A DNA stretch of 64,000 bases, taken from positions 582,001 through 646,000 of the forward strand of contig JAUSFB010000032.1 of assembly GCA_030651575.1 (NCBI GenBank), given 5' to 3'. This document shows positions 1-10,344 of the stretch, one piece after another (within the stretch, counting starts at the first letter, position 1; every line of letters starts with the position of its first letter). The notes below the pieces were generated by a model. That model worked only from the letters and a program-made list of their open reading frames with translations, made no database searches and was not told the DNA's origin. The translations under genes were made by a program, and so were the position numbers. This stretch comes from Phaeospirillum sp. GTDB lineage: Bacteria > Pseudomonadota > Alphaproteobacteria > Rhodospirillales > Magnetospirillaceae.

Positions 1-2
1 GC

Positions 3-506
3 GCCACATCGGCCGGCAAATCCAACCGCCAGCAATGCGAGGCCCGGATCGCCCATGGTTTTGTCGTCCATGGCCTCTGGCCGCAATATGCCCGGGGCGG
101 CTGGCCCCAGTGCTGCCAGACAGTGCCCGCCCTGGACGATTCCGCCGTCACGGAAAACACCTCGCGCGTCATGATCGGCAGGAATCTGCTCCGGCACGAA
201 TGGGTCAAGCACGGTGCGTGCGTCACCAATCGCCCTCGGGACTATTTCGGCCTGATCGAAACGGCAGTGAGTTCCTACGGCCTCGCTCCCGGACTGACGC
301 CGTCATCTCCGGCCCGGATCAAGGTCTCGGCGCTGAAGGCGCATTGGCCCAAGCTTCCCCCGGCCGCCATCACCGTCCGCTGCAAGGGACCGCGCCTCTC
401 CGAAGTCCGCCTCTGCCTGGACAAGGCGCTCGCCCCCATGGACTGCCCCCCGGCCATCGTCGCGGACGACAACTGTCCGGGCACGGTGCTGCTGACCGGA
501 CAGTAA
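3..506 (+). CDS. Ribonuclease T2 family protein (5' end outside window)
   Basis: The window opens inside this frame, so the N-terminus and any signal peptide are missing; 167 codons are visible before TAA. Both catalytic signatures of RNase T2 are present: FVVHGLWPQ at visible codons 20-28 and HEWVKHGAC at about 65-73, supplying the two catalytic histidines with the neighbouring Glu and Lys. Cysteines near these motifs (QCE, QCCQ, HGAC, RLCLD, MDCPP, NCPG) would form the disulfides usual in this secreted or periplasmic family, which cleaves single-stranded RNA through 2',3'-cyclic phosphates. A strong hairpin terminator follows at once. The internal GTG at 123 is only a downstream in-frame codon, because motif I lies upstream of it. 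Family assignment is firm; the substrate in vivo is not known. Confidence 0.9.
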   Translation, partial: ATSAGKSNRQQCEARIAHGFVVHGLWPQYARGGWPQCCQTVPALDDSAVTENTSRVMIGRNLLRHEWVKHGACVTNRPRDYFGLIETAVSSYGLAPGLTPSSPARIKVSALKAHWPKLPPAAITVRCKGPRLSEVRLCLDKALAPMDCPPAIVADDNCPGTVLLTGQ

Positions 507-510
507 GACC

Positions 511-534
511 GGCGAGCCAATGAATTGGCTCGCC
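511..534 (+). terminator. Hairpin terminator after the RNase T2 gene
   Basis: A perfect 10-bp inverted repeat, GGCGAGCCAA and TTGGCTCGCC, encloses a TGAA loop five bases after the stop codon. It is followed by TTATGTTGT, a partly T-rich tail. It looks like an intrinsic terminator for the plus-strand RNase gene. Confidence 0.7.
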
Positions 535-588
535 TTATGTTGTCCCTCAGTCGCCGGGCGGGGCCATCCGGCCCTTGGCCGCAACTCC

Positions 589-614
589 GAACCGATGAAC
601 GATTTCATCGGTTC
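589..614 (-). terminator. Hairpin downstream of the alpha/beta hydrolase gene
   Basis: A perfect 11-bp inverted repeat, GAACCGATGAA and TTCATCGGTTC, has a 4-base loop. It lies just beyond the stop of the minus-strand hydrolase, so it can end that transcript. No T-run follows on the minus strand, so it may be only an RNA-stabilising hairpin. Confidence 0.45.
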
Positions 615-626
615 GTCGCGGCATCG

Positions 627-1319
627 TCACCCCAACCACGTCGCCAAGGCGGCGGAGACCGCCTCGGGCTGCTCCAGGGCGGACAGGTGACCGCAAGCCT
701 CCACCATCACCAGACGGGCGCCGTTGATCAGCCCGGCCATCTCCCGGTGCCGATCCGGCGGCGTCAAAGTGTCGCCGGCGCCGCACAGCACCAGGGTCGG
801 GCAGCCGATGGACGGCAAAAAGGCCCGCGAATCCGGCCGCGCCATGATGGCGGTCTGCTGGCGGATAAAAGCGTCCTGGCCGACAATGCGGGCCATGTCC
901 TTGGCCAGATCGGTGATGGCGGCATCGGCCAGCGAGGCGGGGCACAGCAGATTGGGCAGCATGGTCGGCATGATCTTGCCGAACCCGCCGGCTCGGGCGA
1001 CCTCCATGGCGGAGACCCGGCGCTGGCTCTGCTCTTCGGTATCGGGCCGGGCGGTGGTGTCGAGCAGGGCCAGACGCTCGACCCGCTCGGGCGCGCGCCG
1101 CATGATCTCCATGCAGACATAGCCGCCCATGGACAACCCCGCCAAAGCGAAGCGCGGCGGCGCCATAGCCAGAACCCGCTCGGCCATGCCATCCAGGCTG
1201 TCGTCTTGGGTGAGGTCGCCCACCAGCACCTCCCGGCCCGCCGCCAGGGTCCGGACCTGGTGGGTCCACAACCGGGCGTCATTGAGCAGACCAGGCAGCA
1301 GGATCAAAGTCGAGAGCAT
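627..1319 (-). CDS. Alpha/beta-fold hydrolase
   Basis: A 230-residue single-domain alpha/beta hydrolase. The nucleophile elbow GLSMGG is at residues 61-66, an oxyanion-type LLPG near residue 7, and the likely acid (GAGDTLTPPD) and histidine (ACGHLSALEQP) lie near the C-terminus, so the triad looks complete. The family covers esterases and C-C or haloperoxidase-like hydrolases; substrate cannot be read from sequence. It starts 10 bp after the isochorismatase-like gene on the same strand, with AGGAAAAC before the ATG, so the two are probably one transcript. Confidence 0.8.
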   Translation of the reverse strand: MLSTLILLPGLLNDARLWTHQVRTLAAGREVLVGDLTQDDSLDGMAERVLAMAPPRFALAGLSMGGYVCMEIMRRAPERVERLALLDTTARPDTEEQSQRRVSAMEVARAGGFGKIMPTMLPNLLCPASLADAAITDLAKDMARIVGQDAFIRQQTAIMARPDSRAFLPSIGCPTLVLCGAGDTLTPPDRHREMAGLINGARLVMVEACGHLSALEQPEAVSAALATWLG

Positions 1320-1329
1320 CGTTGTTTTC

Positions 1330-1872
1330 CTACTTGATCAGTGCGGACAGTTCCTTGAACTCCGGGGTTCCGGCGCGATGCAGCCACTCGAAGATCACCA
1401 TCTCCACCGTCACCACCTGGACGCCGCAGGCGGTCAGGCGAAGCATGGCGGTCTGGTAGCTGGAATCGGTGCGCGACGCGCAGGCGTCGGCCACCACCAC
1501 CGGCTCGAATCCCTCGGCCTTGAAACCCAGGGCGCTTTGCAACACGCAGACATGGGATTCAATGCCGGCGATCACCACCTGTTTCCGGTCGAACTGGCGG
1601 AACCGCTCCAATATGGCGGCGTCGGCGGCGCAGGAGAAGTGTATCTTCTCCATCACCGCACCCTCGGGGGCCAAGTCCAGCAACTCCCCGACGGTTCGTC
1701 CCAGTCCCTTGGGATATTGCTCGCTCACCACCAGCGGCACCCCCAGCCGGACGGCGGCCCGCATCAGCAGGGCACAGCCGCGATAAACCCGCCGGGGCTC
1801 GGCCATCACCGGGGCAAGCCCGTCTTGAACATCGACGATCAACAGGCTGGAACATTCGGCTCGGATCAACAT
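1330..1872 (-). CDS. Isochorismatase-family cysteine hydrolase
   Basis: A 180-residue protein of the isochorismatase/nicotinamidase-like fold. The Asp in LLIVDVQD (residue 14), the Lys in the MEKIHFSC segment and the Cys in GIESHVCVLQSA form the expected catalytic triad. I chose the ATG at 1872 (MLIRAEC) because GGAG sits six bases upstream; the frame is open to 1938 but the two upstream Met/Val starts have no spaced ribosome site. YcaC-like members act on unknown amides, so the substrate is left open. It is the first gene of a likely two-gene operon with the hydrolase downstream. Confidence 0.85.
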   Translation of the reverse strand: MLIRAECSSLLIVDVQDGLAPVMAEPRRVYRGCALLMRAAVRLGVPLVVSEQYPKGLGRTVGELLDLAPEGAVMEKIHFSCAADAAILERFRQFDRKQVVIAGIESHVCVLQSALGFKAEGFEPVVVADACASRTDSSYQTAMLRLTACGVQVVTVEMVIFEWLHRAGTPEFKELSALIK

Positions 1873-2061
1873 CGGGGGCTCCATTCTCCAGCATCGGACG
1901 GCAATGGGAAGCCTATCGGTCGCCGATCCAGGACGCAATCGTCAGTCTCGCGATCATGCTGCCTGATCCGAGTTGACTTAGGCGCATGAATCCCTATTAT
2001 CCCGCCGCATATGACACTCCCGAATGAACATGGCCGCTCAGACGGCCCGGAAAGCACTTCG

Positions 2062-3744
<1,683 letters not shown>

Positions 3745-3787
3745 CGGGCGGGCTTCGGCCCGCCACTCGATCAAGGAGAGGCACGGG

Positions 3788-4027
3788 ATGCAGACCATCT
3801 TCGTCATGGTGAAGTGCGAACTGGGTCGCGCCTATCAGGTCGCCGACGAGGCCGTCGACGTTGAGCAGGTGTCGGAAGTCCACTCCATCTCGGGCCAATA
3901 CGACCTGATGCTGAAATGCTATCTCGATGACGCCACAGATCTTGGCCAGTTCGTGGTCGACACCATCCAAAAGCTGCCTGGGGTCAAGGATACCTTCACC
4001 CTGATCGCCTTCAAGGCGTTTTCCTGA
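3788..4027 (+). CDS. Stand-alone AsnC/Lrp-type ligand-binding (RAM) domain protein
   Basis: A 79-residue protein made only of the AsnC/Lrp effector-binding fold: it begins MQTIFVMVKCELG, has the GQYDLMLKCYL strand and ends in VKDTFTLIAFKAF. There is no DNA-binding HTH. Such stand-alone RAM proteins form oligomers and may bind amino acids or modulate full-length Lrp proteins. AAGGAGAG precedes the ATG, giving a strong start 43 bp after the helicase stop, so the two may be co-transcribed. Confidence 0.85.
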   Translation: MQTIFVMVKCELGRAYQVADEAVDVEQVSEVHSISGQYDLMLKCYLDDATDLGQFVVDTIQKLPGVKDTFTLIAFKAFS

Positions 4028-4043
4028 TTCCGCACCGGACCGG

Positions 4044-4071
4044 CAGGCGAATGGCGTCCTCCATTCGCCTG
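4044..4071 (+). terminator. Hairpin after the Lrp-like gene
   Basis: Perfect 11-bp arms CAGGCGAATGG and CCATTCGCCTG enclose a CGTCCT loop, starting 17 bases after the stop codon. There is no T-run, so it may be a Rho-assisted or 3'-protecting hairpin rather than a classical intrinsic terminator. Confidence 0.55.
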
Positions 4072-4283
4072 AAGTCATGGCCGACAGCTGCGACCGCCCG
4101 GCGGCGGCCACCTTGGGCGACCCGTCCGGGTGGCGACCATCCTATCCACAAGATATCGCCCTCACCCTCCCCCTGGGTGTTCCTTCGCTTGACCCGGCCG
4201 CCCACTATCGGCGAAAAGCAGAACCCGAGCAGGGTGAACCGTGGTGAATGCCCCTTGTTCACCACCAGGGAGGCCAAGAGCGA

Positions 4284-5258
4284 ATGACTCATCTTCGCGA
4301 CCAGAGCGTCGATTGCCGAGCCATCGGAGCCTACGACCTGCGCAAAGCGACCGAAGCCGCCGCCCGCGCCGCCTATGAATGGATCGGCCGGGGCGACAAG
4401 GCCCAGGGCGACCATGCCGCAGTGGCCGCCATGTGGACCGAGCTGGACGCCCTGCCGCTGAACGGCCTGATGCTGGTGGGCGAAGGCCCCCGCTCCGAGA
4501 TCAGCATGCTCTACCACGGCCAGCGCTTTGGCGACGCCACATCCACTCCGGCCTGGGATCTGGCGGTTGACCCGGTGGAGGGTACCAGCTTCCTGGCCAA
4601 GGGCATGACCAACGCCATGGCGGTGGTGGCCATGGCCCCGCACGGCACCCTGTTCAATCCCGCCCCCGCCTTTTACATGGAAAAGCTGGCCGCGCCGCCG
4701 GCCGCCAAGGGCAAGATCGACCCCGCCGCCCCGGTGGATATCCGCCTCAAACAGCTGTCCGAGGCGCTGAACAAGCCCATCGACGAGATGACCATCTACG
4801 TCATCGAAAAACCCCGTCACAAGGCCCTGGTCGAGGCCATCCACGCGGCCGGTGCCCGTGTCGCGTTATACCCGGCCGGCGACGTGGCCGGCGCCCTGAT
4901 GGCCGCCATTCCCGGTTCCGGCATCGACGCCCTGATGGGCACCGGCGGCACCCCGGAAGGCATGCTGTCGGCCATCGCCATCCGCGCCATGGGCGGGGAA
5001 TTCATGGCCCGGATCGACCCACAGCTGGCCTCGGAACAGGCCGCCGTCGAGGCCGCTGGCATGGATACCGCCCGCTGGCACGGGCTTGACGAACTGGTGC
5101 GGTCCGACAATGTGGTGTTCTGCGCCACCGGCATCACCACCGGCCTGCTGTTCGAGGGCGTCGAGCGGTCGGGCGGCGTGGAAAAGACCCAGACATTGAT
5201 GATCGGCGGCGACGCCGGTCAGCGCCAGATGCTGACCTCGTGGCATCGTCGCGGCTAA
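4284..5258 (+). CDS. glpX: Class II fructose-1,6-bisphosphatase / sedoheptulose-1,7-bisphosphatase (GlpX type)
   Basis: A 324-residue GlpX-family bisphosphatase. IGRGDK near the N-terminus, the metal-site DPVEGT and the TGGTPEG segment are all family signatures, and length matches. It hydrolyses the 1-phosphate of fructose bisphosphate, and often of sedoheptulose bisphosphate. Oddly, the usually invariant GEGExDEAPML segment reads GEGPRSEISML, so one acidic metal-site neighbourhood is altered while the DPVEGT Asp/Glu pair is kept. The ATG at 4284 follows GGGAGG; the frame is open upstream to 4248. Transketolase, aldolase and epimerase follow on the same strand. Confidence 0.88.
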   Translation: MTHLRDQSVDCRAIGAYDLRKATEAAARAAYEWIGRGDKAQGDHAAVAAMWTELDALPLNGLMLVGEGPRSEISMLYHGQRFGDATSTPAWDLAVDPVEGTSFLAKGMTNAMAVVAMAPHGTLFNPAPAFYMEKLAAPPAAKGKIDPAAPVDIRLKQLSEALNKPIDEMTIYVIEKPRHKALVEAIHAAGARVALYPAGDVAGALMAAIPGSGIDALMGTGGTPEGMLSAIAIRAMGGEFMARIDPQLASEQAAVEAAGMDTARWHGLDELVRSDNVVFCATGITTGLLFEGVERSGGVEKTQTLMIGGDAGQRQMLTSWHRRG

Positions 5259-5296
5259 CCCGTTTCTCATTCACTTCCCATGACAAGGACAGTTCG

Positions 5297-7273
5297 ATGA
5301 CCGCTCAGGCAACCCAGGCCGAAATGGCAAACGCCATCCGTTTTCTGTCCATGGACGCCGTCGAGAAGGCCAAGTCCGGCCATCCCGGCATGCCCATGGG
5401 CATGGCCGATGTGGCGACGGTGCTGTTCTCGCGTTTCATGAAGTTCGACGCCAAGGCGCCGAAATGGGCTGATCGCGACCGCTTCGTACTGTCGGCCGGC
5501 CATGGCTCCATGCTGCTGTACTCGCTGGGCTACCTGACCGGCTTCGAGGACCTGGACATCGAGCAGCTCAAGAACTTCCGCCAGATGGGCTACCGCACCG
5601 CCGGTCACCCGGAATTCGGCCATGTATCCATCGCCGACACCACCACCGGGCCGCTGGGCCAGGGCATCACCAACGCCGTCGGCTTCGCCCTGGCCGAAAA
5701 GATGCAGGCGGCGCGTCACGGCAAGGGCGTGGTCGACCACTACACCTACGTCATCGCCGGCGATGGCTGCCTGATGGAGGGTATCAGCCACGAAGCCATC
5801 TCCATGGCCGGTCACTGGGGCCTGGAAAAGCTGATCGTGCTGTGGGACGATAATCATATCTGCATCGACGGCGACACCGCCGTATCGGTATCCGACGACC
5901 AGTTGGCCCGTTTCTCGGCCTCCAACTGGGATGTCTGCCGCGTCGACGGCCATGACCACGAAGCCATCGCCAAGGCCATCGAGGCGGCCCGCCAGAGCCT
6001 CCGCCCCAGCCTGATCGCCTGCAAAACCGTGATCGGCTATGGCGCTCCCACCAAAGCCGGCAGCGAGAAGACCCATGGCGCTCCGCTGGGCGCGGAAGAG
6101 ATCGCCGGCGCGCGGGCCAAGCTGAACTGGCCCCACGCCCCGTTCGAGATCCCGACCAATGTGCTGAACGCCTGGCGGATCGCCGGGGCTCGGGGCTCGT
6201 CCGAGCGCGCCGCCTGGGACAAGCGCCTAGCCGCCCACCCGGCCAAGGCCGAGTTCGAGCGCACCAACGCCGGAAAACTGCCGGAAAGCTGGAAGCAGGC
6301 GGTCAGCGACTTCAAGCGCAAGGCCTCGACCGAGCAGCCCAAATGGGCCACCCGCAAGTCCAGCCAGGAAGTGCTGGAGGCCCTCACCGCCGCCATCCCC
6401 GAGATGATCGGCGGCTCGGCCGACCTGACCCACTCCAACCTGACCATCACCAAGTCCACCAAGTCGGTGACTCCCTCCGACTTCTCCGGCCGTTATATCC
6501 ATTACGGCGTGCGCGAGCACGGCATGGCGGCGGTGATGAACGGCCTGGCGCTGCATGGCGGCTTTATCCCCTATGGCGGCACCTTCCTGATTTTCGCCAA
6601 CTACCTGTGGCCGGCGCTGCGCATGAGCGCCATGATGGACCAGCGGGTGATCTATGTTCTGACCCACGACTCCATCGGCCTGGGCGAGGACGGCCCCACC
6701 CACCAGCCCATCGAAACCGTCGCCGCGTTGCGCGCCACCCCCAATGTTCTGGTGTTCCGTCCCTGTGACCCGGTCGAGACCATGGAGGCCTATGAGGCCG
6801 CCCTGGAAAACTCCACCGGCCCCAGCGTCATGGCGCTGTCGCGCCAGAACCTGCCGACCCTTCGCACCGAGCATACCGACGAGAACCGCACCGCGCGCGG
6901 CGCCTATGTCATGTCCGAGGCCAAGGGCAAGCGTCAGGTGACCATCCTGGCCACCGGCTCGGAAGTCAGCCTCGCCATGGACGCCCAAAAGCTGCTGGCC
7001 GACAAGGGTATCGGGGCGGCGGTGGTCTCCATGCCGTGCTGGGAGTTGTTCGAGCGCCAGCCAAAGGAGTATCGTGCCTCCGTACTGGGTGAAGGCACAG
7101 TCCGCGTCGCCGTCGAGGCGCTGGGGACTTTCGGCTGGGAGCGCTGGGTCGGAGAGAACGGAGCCATCATCGGCATGTCCGGCTTCGGCGCCTCGGCCCC
7201 GGCCGAAAAACTGTATGAACACTTCGGCATCACCGCGGGGGCGGTGGCCGACGCCGCCCTGGCCCGTCTGTAA
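5297..7273 (+). CDS. tkt: Transketolase
   Basis: A 658-residue, full-length transketolase. SGHPGMPMG near residue 30, the thiamine-diphosphate site AGDGCLMEGIS with the following DDNHICIDGDT, and the pyrimidine-domain segment GVREHGMAAVMNG are visible. It moves two-carbon ketol units between sugar phosphates in the non-oxidative pentose phosphate or Calvin pathways. I chose the ATG at 5297 (MTAQATQ) because AAGGA lies seven bases upstream; the frame extends to 5240 into the glpX stop region. It sits 38 bp after glpX and 41 bp before the aldolase, so this is an operon. Confidence 0.95.
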   Translation: MTAQATQAEMANAIRFLSMDAVEKAKSGHPGMPMGMADVATVLFSRFMKFDAKAPKWADRDRFVLSAGHGSMLLYSLGYLTGFEDLDIEQLKNFRQMGYRTAGHPEFGHVSIADTTTGPLGQGITNAVGFALAEKMQAARHGKGVVDHYTYVIAGDGCLMEGISHEAISMAGHWGLEKLIVLWDDNHICIDGDTAVSVSDDQLARFSASNWDVCRVDGHDHEAIAKAIEAARQSLRPSLIACKTVIGYGAPTKAGSEKTHGAPLGAEEIAGARAKLNWPHAPFEIPTNVLNAWRIAGARGSSERAAWDKRLAAHPAKAEFERTNAGKLPESWKQAVSDFKRKASTEQPKWATRKSSQEVLEALTAAIPEMIGGSADLTHSNLTITKSTKSVTPSDFSGRYIHYGVREHGMAAVMNGLALHGGFIPYGGTFLIFANYLWPALRMSAMMDQRVIYVLTHDSIGLGEDGPTHQPIETVAALRATPNVLVFRPCDPVETMEAYEAALENSTGPSVMALSRQNLPTLRTEHTDENRTARGAYVMSEAKGKRQVTILATGSEVSLAMDAQKLLADKGIGAAVVSMPCWELFERQPKEYRASVLGEGTVRVAVEALGTFGWERWVGENGAIIGMSGFGASAPAEKLYEHFGITAGAVADAALARL

Positions 7274-7314
7274 CGGGTCGACCGGCAAGAACGCCAAGAA
7301 GGAGATAAGAACAG

Positions 7315-8379
7315 ATGTCTCTCGTTTCAATGCGCCAGCTTCTCGACCACGCCGCCGAGCATGGCTACGGTATTCCCGCCTTCAACGTGAACAACATGGA
7401 GCAGGTCAAGGCCATCATGGAGGCCGCGGAGGCCACCAACAGCCCGGTGATCCTGCAAGGCTCGGCCGGCGCCCGCAAATACGCCGGCGAAGCCTTCCTA
7501 CGCCACCTGATCCTGGCCGCCGTCGAGTCATACCCCGAGATCCCGGTCTGCATGCACCAAGATCACGGCACCTCGCCGGCGATCAATGTGCGCGCCATCC
7601 AGTCGGGATTCTCGTCGGTGATGATGGACGGCTCGCTCCTGGAAGACGGCAAGACCCCGTCCAGTTGGGACTACAACGTCGACGTCACCAAGCGCGTGGT
7701 CGATATCGCCCATGCCTGCGGCGTCTCGGTCGAGGGTGAACTGGGCTGCCTGGGCTCGCTGGAAAGCGGTATGGCGGGTGAGGAAGACGGCGTCGGCGCC
7801 GAGGGCAAGCTGGACCACTCCCAGCTGCTGACCGACCCCAACGAGGCCGCCGAATTCGTCAAGCTGACCCAGGTTGACGCCCTGGCCATCGCCATCGGCA
7901 CCAGCCACGGCGCCTACAAATTCACCCGTCCGCCGACTGGCGACGTGCTGGCCATCAGCCGGGTCAAGGAAATCCACGCCCGCATCCCCAGCACCCATCT
8001 TGTCATGCACGGCTCCTCGTCGGTGCCGCAGGACTGGCTGAAGATCATCAACGACAATGGTGGCGACCTGGGTGAAACCTACGGCGTGCCGGTCGAGGAA
8101 ATCGTCGAGGCGATCAAGCACGGCGTGCGCAAGATCAACATCGACACCGATCTGCGCATGGCGTCCACCGGCTCGATCCGCAAATTCATGGCCGAGCACC
8201 GCAAGGAATTCGACCCGCGCAAATACCTCAAGGAAGCCCAGTCCGGCATGGTCGGCATCTGCAAAGCCCGCTACGAGGCCTTCGGCACCGCCGGCCAAGC
8301 CTCGAAGATCAAGGTCGCCAGCCTTGAGAGCATGAGCAACCGCTACGCCAAGGGCGAACTGGCCCCCCAGGTCCGGTAA
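7315..8379 (+). CDS. cbbA: Fructose-bisphosphate aldolase, class II, Calvin-cycle subtype
   Basis: A 354-residue class II zinc aldolase. [12 protein letters not shown], the zinc-ligand segment HQDHGTSP and MHGSSSVP are present, and the long C-terminal part ([15 protein letters not shown] onwards) fits the CbbA/FruBisAldo_II_B subtype of proteobacterial Calvin operons rather than the shorter GatY type. It condenses triose phosphates to fructose bisphosphate, or with erythrose-4-phosphate to sedoheptulose bisphosphate. AAGGAG precedes the ATG. Neighbours glpX, tkt and rpe share the pathway. Confidence 0.95.
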   Translation: MSLVSMRQLLDHAAEHGYGIPAFNVNNMEQVKAIMEAAEATNSPVILQGSAGARKYAGEAFLRHLILAAVESYPEIPVCMHQDHGTSPAINVRAIQSGFSSVMMDGSLLEDGKTPSSWDYNVDVTKRVVDIAHACGVSVEGELGCLGSLESGMAGEEDGVGAEGKLDHSQLLTDPNEAAEFVKLTQVDALAIAIGTSHGAYKFTRPPTGDVLAISRVKEIHARIPSTHLVMHGSSSVPQDWLKIINDNGGDLGETYGVPVEEIVEAIKHGVRKINIDTDLRMASTGSIRKFMAEHRKEFDPRKYLKEAQSGMVGICKARYEAFGTAGQASKIKVASLESMSNRYAKGELAPQVR

Positions 8380-8400
8380 GCCAAAAAGAAGGAGCCGTCC

Positions 8401-9057
8401 ATGACCGTCAAGATCGCCCCATCCATCCTGTCCGCCGACTTCGCCCGCCTGGGTGAAGAAGTCAAGGCCATCGACCAGGCCGGCTGCGACTGGGTCCATA
8501 TCGACGTCATGGACGGCCACTTCGTCCCCAACCTGACCTTCGGCCCCCCGATCATCAAGGCGGTGCGGCCCTACACCGCCAAGGTGTTCGACGTCCATCT
8601 GATGATCGACCCGGCCCAGCCCTTCCTGGAGGACTACGCCAAGGCCGGCGCCGACATCATCACCGTCCATGCCGAATCCGACCGCCATATCGACCGTTCG
8701 CTGCAATTCATCCGGTCCCTGGGCAAGAAGGCCGGCCTGTCGCTGAACCCGGCCACTCCCGAGACCGTCCTTGAATACGTCATCGACAAGCTGGACCTGA
8801 TCTTGGTGATGAGCGTCAATCCCGGCTTCGGCGGCCAGAGCTTCATCGAAAGCCAACTGGAAAAGATCGCCCGCATCCGCAAGATGATCGGCAACCGCGC
8901 CATCGATCTTCAGGTCGACGGCGGCGTCACCGCCGACAACGCCCACCGCGTCGTCGCCGCCGGCGCCAACGTCCTGGTCGCCGGCTCGGCGGTATTCAAA
9001 ACCAAGGATTACGCAGCCAACATCGCGGCGATCAGGGGATCGAAAGCCGCCGCCTGA
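8401..9057 (+). CDS. rpe: Ribulose-phosphate 3-epimerase
   Basis: A 218-residue TIM-barrel epimerase with APSILSADF at the N-terminus, [27 protein letters not shown] and DGGV near the C-terminus, carrying the metal-binding His/Asp set. It interconverts ribulose-5-phosphate and xylulose-5-phosphate. AAGGAG lies before the ATG, 21 bp after the aldolase, so it ends the glpX-tkt-cbbA-rpe operon. Confidence 0.95.
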   Translation: MTVKIAPSILSADFARLGEEVKAIDQAGCDWVHIDVMDGHFVPNLTFGPPIIKAVRPYTAKVFDVHLMIDPAQPFLEDYAKAGADIITVHAESDRHIDRSLQFIRSLGKKAGLSLNPATPETVLEYVIDKLDLILVMSVNPGFGGQSFIESQLEKIARIRKMIGNRAIDLQVDGGVTADNAHRVVAAGANVLVAGSAVFKTKDYAANIAAIRGSKAAA

Positions 9058-9145
9058 CCCATTCCCCATTCGCGACGCCAACACGCTTGTCATCCCCCTC
9101 GCTTTTAAGATCAACTGCTTTGATCCAACAAAGGGGGAAAGCGCC

Positions 9146-10195
9146 ATGGCGGTCGACCGAGAGCTGAAGGCCGGCATCGAGGTGGGATTGCGTTTCGCCA
9201 TGCTGCTGACCCCCGATGGCCATTTCCTTGACCTCAGCTGGAAGGAAGTCAAGGAATGGGAGCCGGCCGACGGCTTCTTGTGGGTTCACCTGGAACGCGA
9301 CGACCCCATCGCCCAGGCCTGGGTCACCGGACCATCCGGGATCGATCCGCTGGTGGCGCTGGCCCTGCTGGCCGAGGAATCCCGCCCCCGCGTCCAGGAC
9401 GTGGGCGACAACCTCCTGGTCGTGCTGCGCGGCGTCAACAAGCAAAAGCCCGAGGAAGACGGCAGCATCGACACCGAACTGGTCCCCATCCACATCTGGA
9501 TGGAAGCCGGACGTTGCGTCTCGCTGCGCGACAAGGAACATAACCTCAGCGCATTGCGCGACCTGCGGCTGTCCATGATGAAGGGCAAAGGGCCACGCAC
9601 CGCCGGCACCCTGATGGCCCGCATCGCAGAAAAGGTCACCGATCACCTGGGCGATCTGGTGGAAGACCTGGAAGACGAAATTTCCGAGTTGGAGGATCGC
9701 ATCGGCGACAATGAGGGCGGCGCCAGCATGCGTACCGACATCGCCGCCATGCGCCGCCGGGTGGTCCAGTTCCGCCGCTATCTGGCGCCCCAGCGTGACG
9801 CGCTGTACCGCCTGCGCCACGACGACGCATCCTGGCTGAACCAGACCGCCAAGGAACATCTGCGCGAGGTCAACGACCGGCTGGTCCGTCATCTGGAAGA
9901 CCTGGACGAAATCCGCCAGCGCGCCACCATCCTTCAGGAAGAACAGGCCGCCATGGTCGCCGAACAGGGCAACCGCAACACCTTCGCCCTGTCCATCGTC
10001 AGCGTGATCATGCTGCCCATGACCTTCATCACCGGCTATTTCGGCATGAACACCGGAGCCCTGCCGTTCGGCGCCGACCACGCCTATGGCACCGCAGTGG
10101 CCACCGCCATCATCGCCGTCGTGGGCGGAGTCACCGCCTTCATCTTGCACCACAGCATCAAGGGCAGACGACGCCCCCGGCCCGATCGGTCCTAG
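9146..10195 (+). CDS. CorA-family divalent cation transporter, ZntB-like
   Basis: A 349-residue CorA-superfamily protein. A long acidic, helical cytoplasmic domain (coiled region about residues 150-280) is followed by two C-terminal transmembrane helices; the signature GMN loop appears as YFGMNTGALPF. GMNTGG-like loops are characteristic of the ZntB branch, which moves Zn2+ or Mg2+, so the ion is uncertain. AAGGGGGAAAG precedes the ATG. It stands alone between the sugar-phosphate operon and the phosphate regulon. Confidence 0.88.
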   Translation: MAVDRELKAGIEVGLRFAMLLTPDGHFLDLSWKEVKEWEPADGFLWVHLERDDPIAQAWVTGPSGIDPLVALALLAEESRPRVQDVGDNLLVVLRGVNKQKPEEDGSIDTELVPIHIWMEAGRCVSLRDKEHNLSALRDLRLSMMKGKGPRTAGTLMARIAEKVTDHLGDLVEDLEDEISELEDRIGDNEGGASMRTDIAAMRRRVVQFRRYLAPQRDALYRLRHDDASWLNQTAKEHLREVNDRLVRHLEDLDEIRQRATILQEEQAAMVAEQGNRNTFALSIVSVIMLPMTFITGYFGMNTGALPFGADHAYGTAVATAIIAVVGGVTAFILHHSIKGRRRPRPDRS

Positions 10196-10234
10196 TGGAA
10201 ACAAATCAATAAGTTGGCGGCCCGGAAACACTAT

Positions 10235-10278
10235 CTGTCACAAAACCTTCATCATTCTGTCGCGGGACTGTAATCGAG
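10235..10278 (+). promoter_or_regulatory. Tandem Pho boxes upstream of pstS
   Basis: Four consecutive 11-bp units begin at 10235, 10246, 10257 and 10268. Their leading 7-mers are CTGTCAC, CCTTCAT, CTGTCGC and CTGTAAT, matching the PhoB half-site CTGTCAT with 4-bp spacers. This equals two full 18-bp Pho boxes (10235-10252 and 10257-10274). The array ends 66 bp before the pstS start, as expected for PhoB-activated transcription of an operon that itself encodes PhoB. Confidence 0.85.
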
Positions 10279-10344
10279 CCTCGCTATGGTGACGCCGTGG
10301 AAGCCCCCTTCCCAACGATTTGGCTCGCTCCCCCGGAGGACTTA

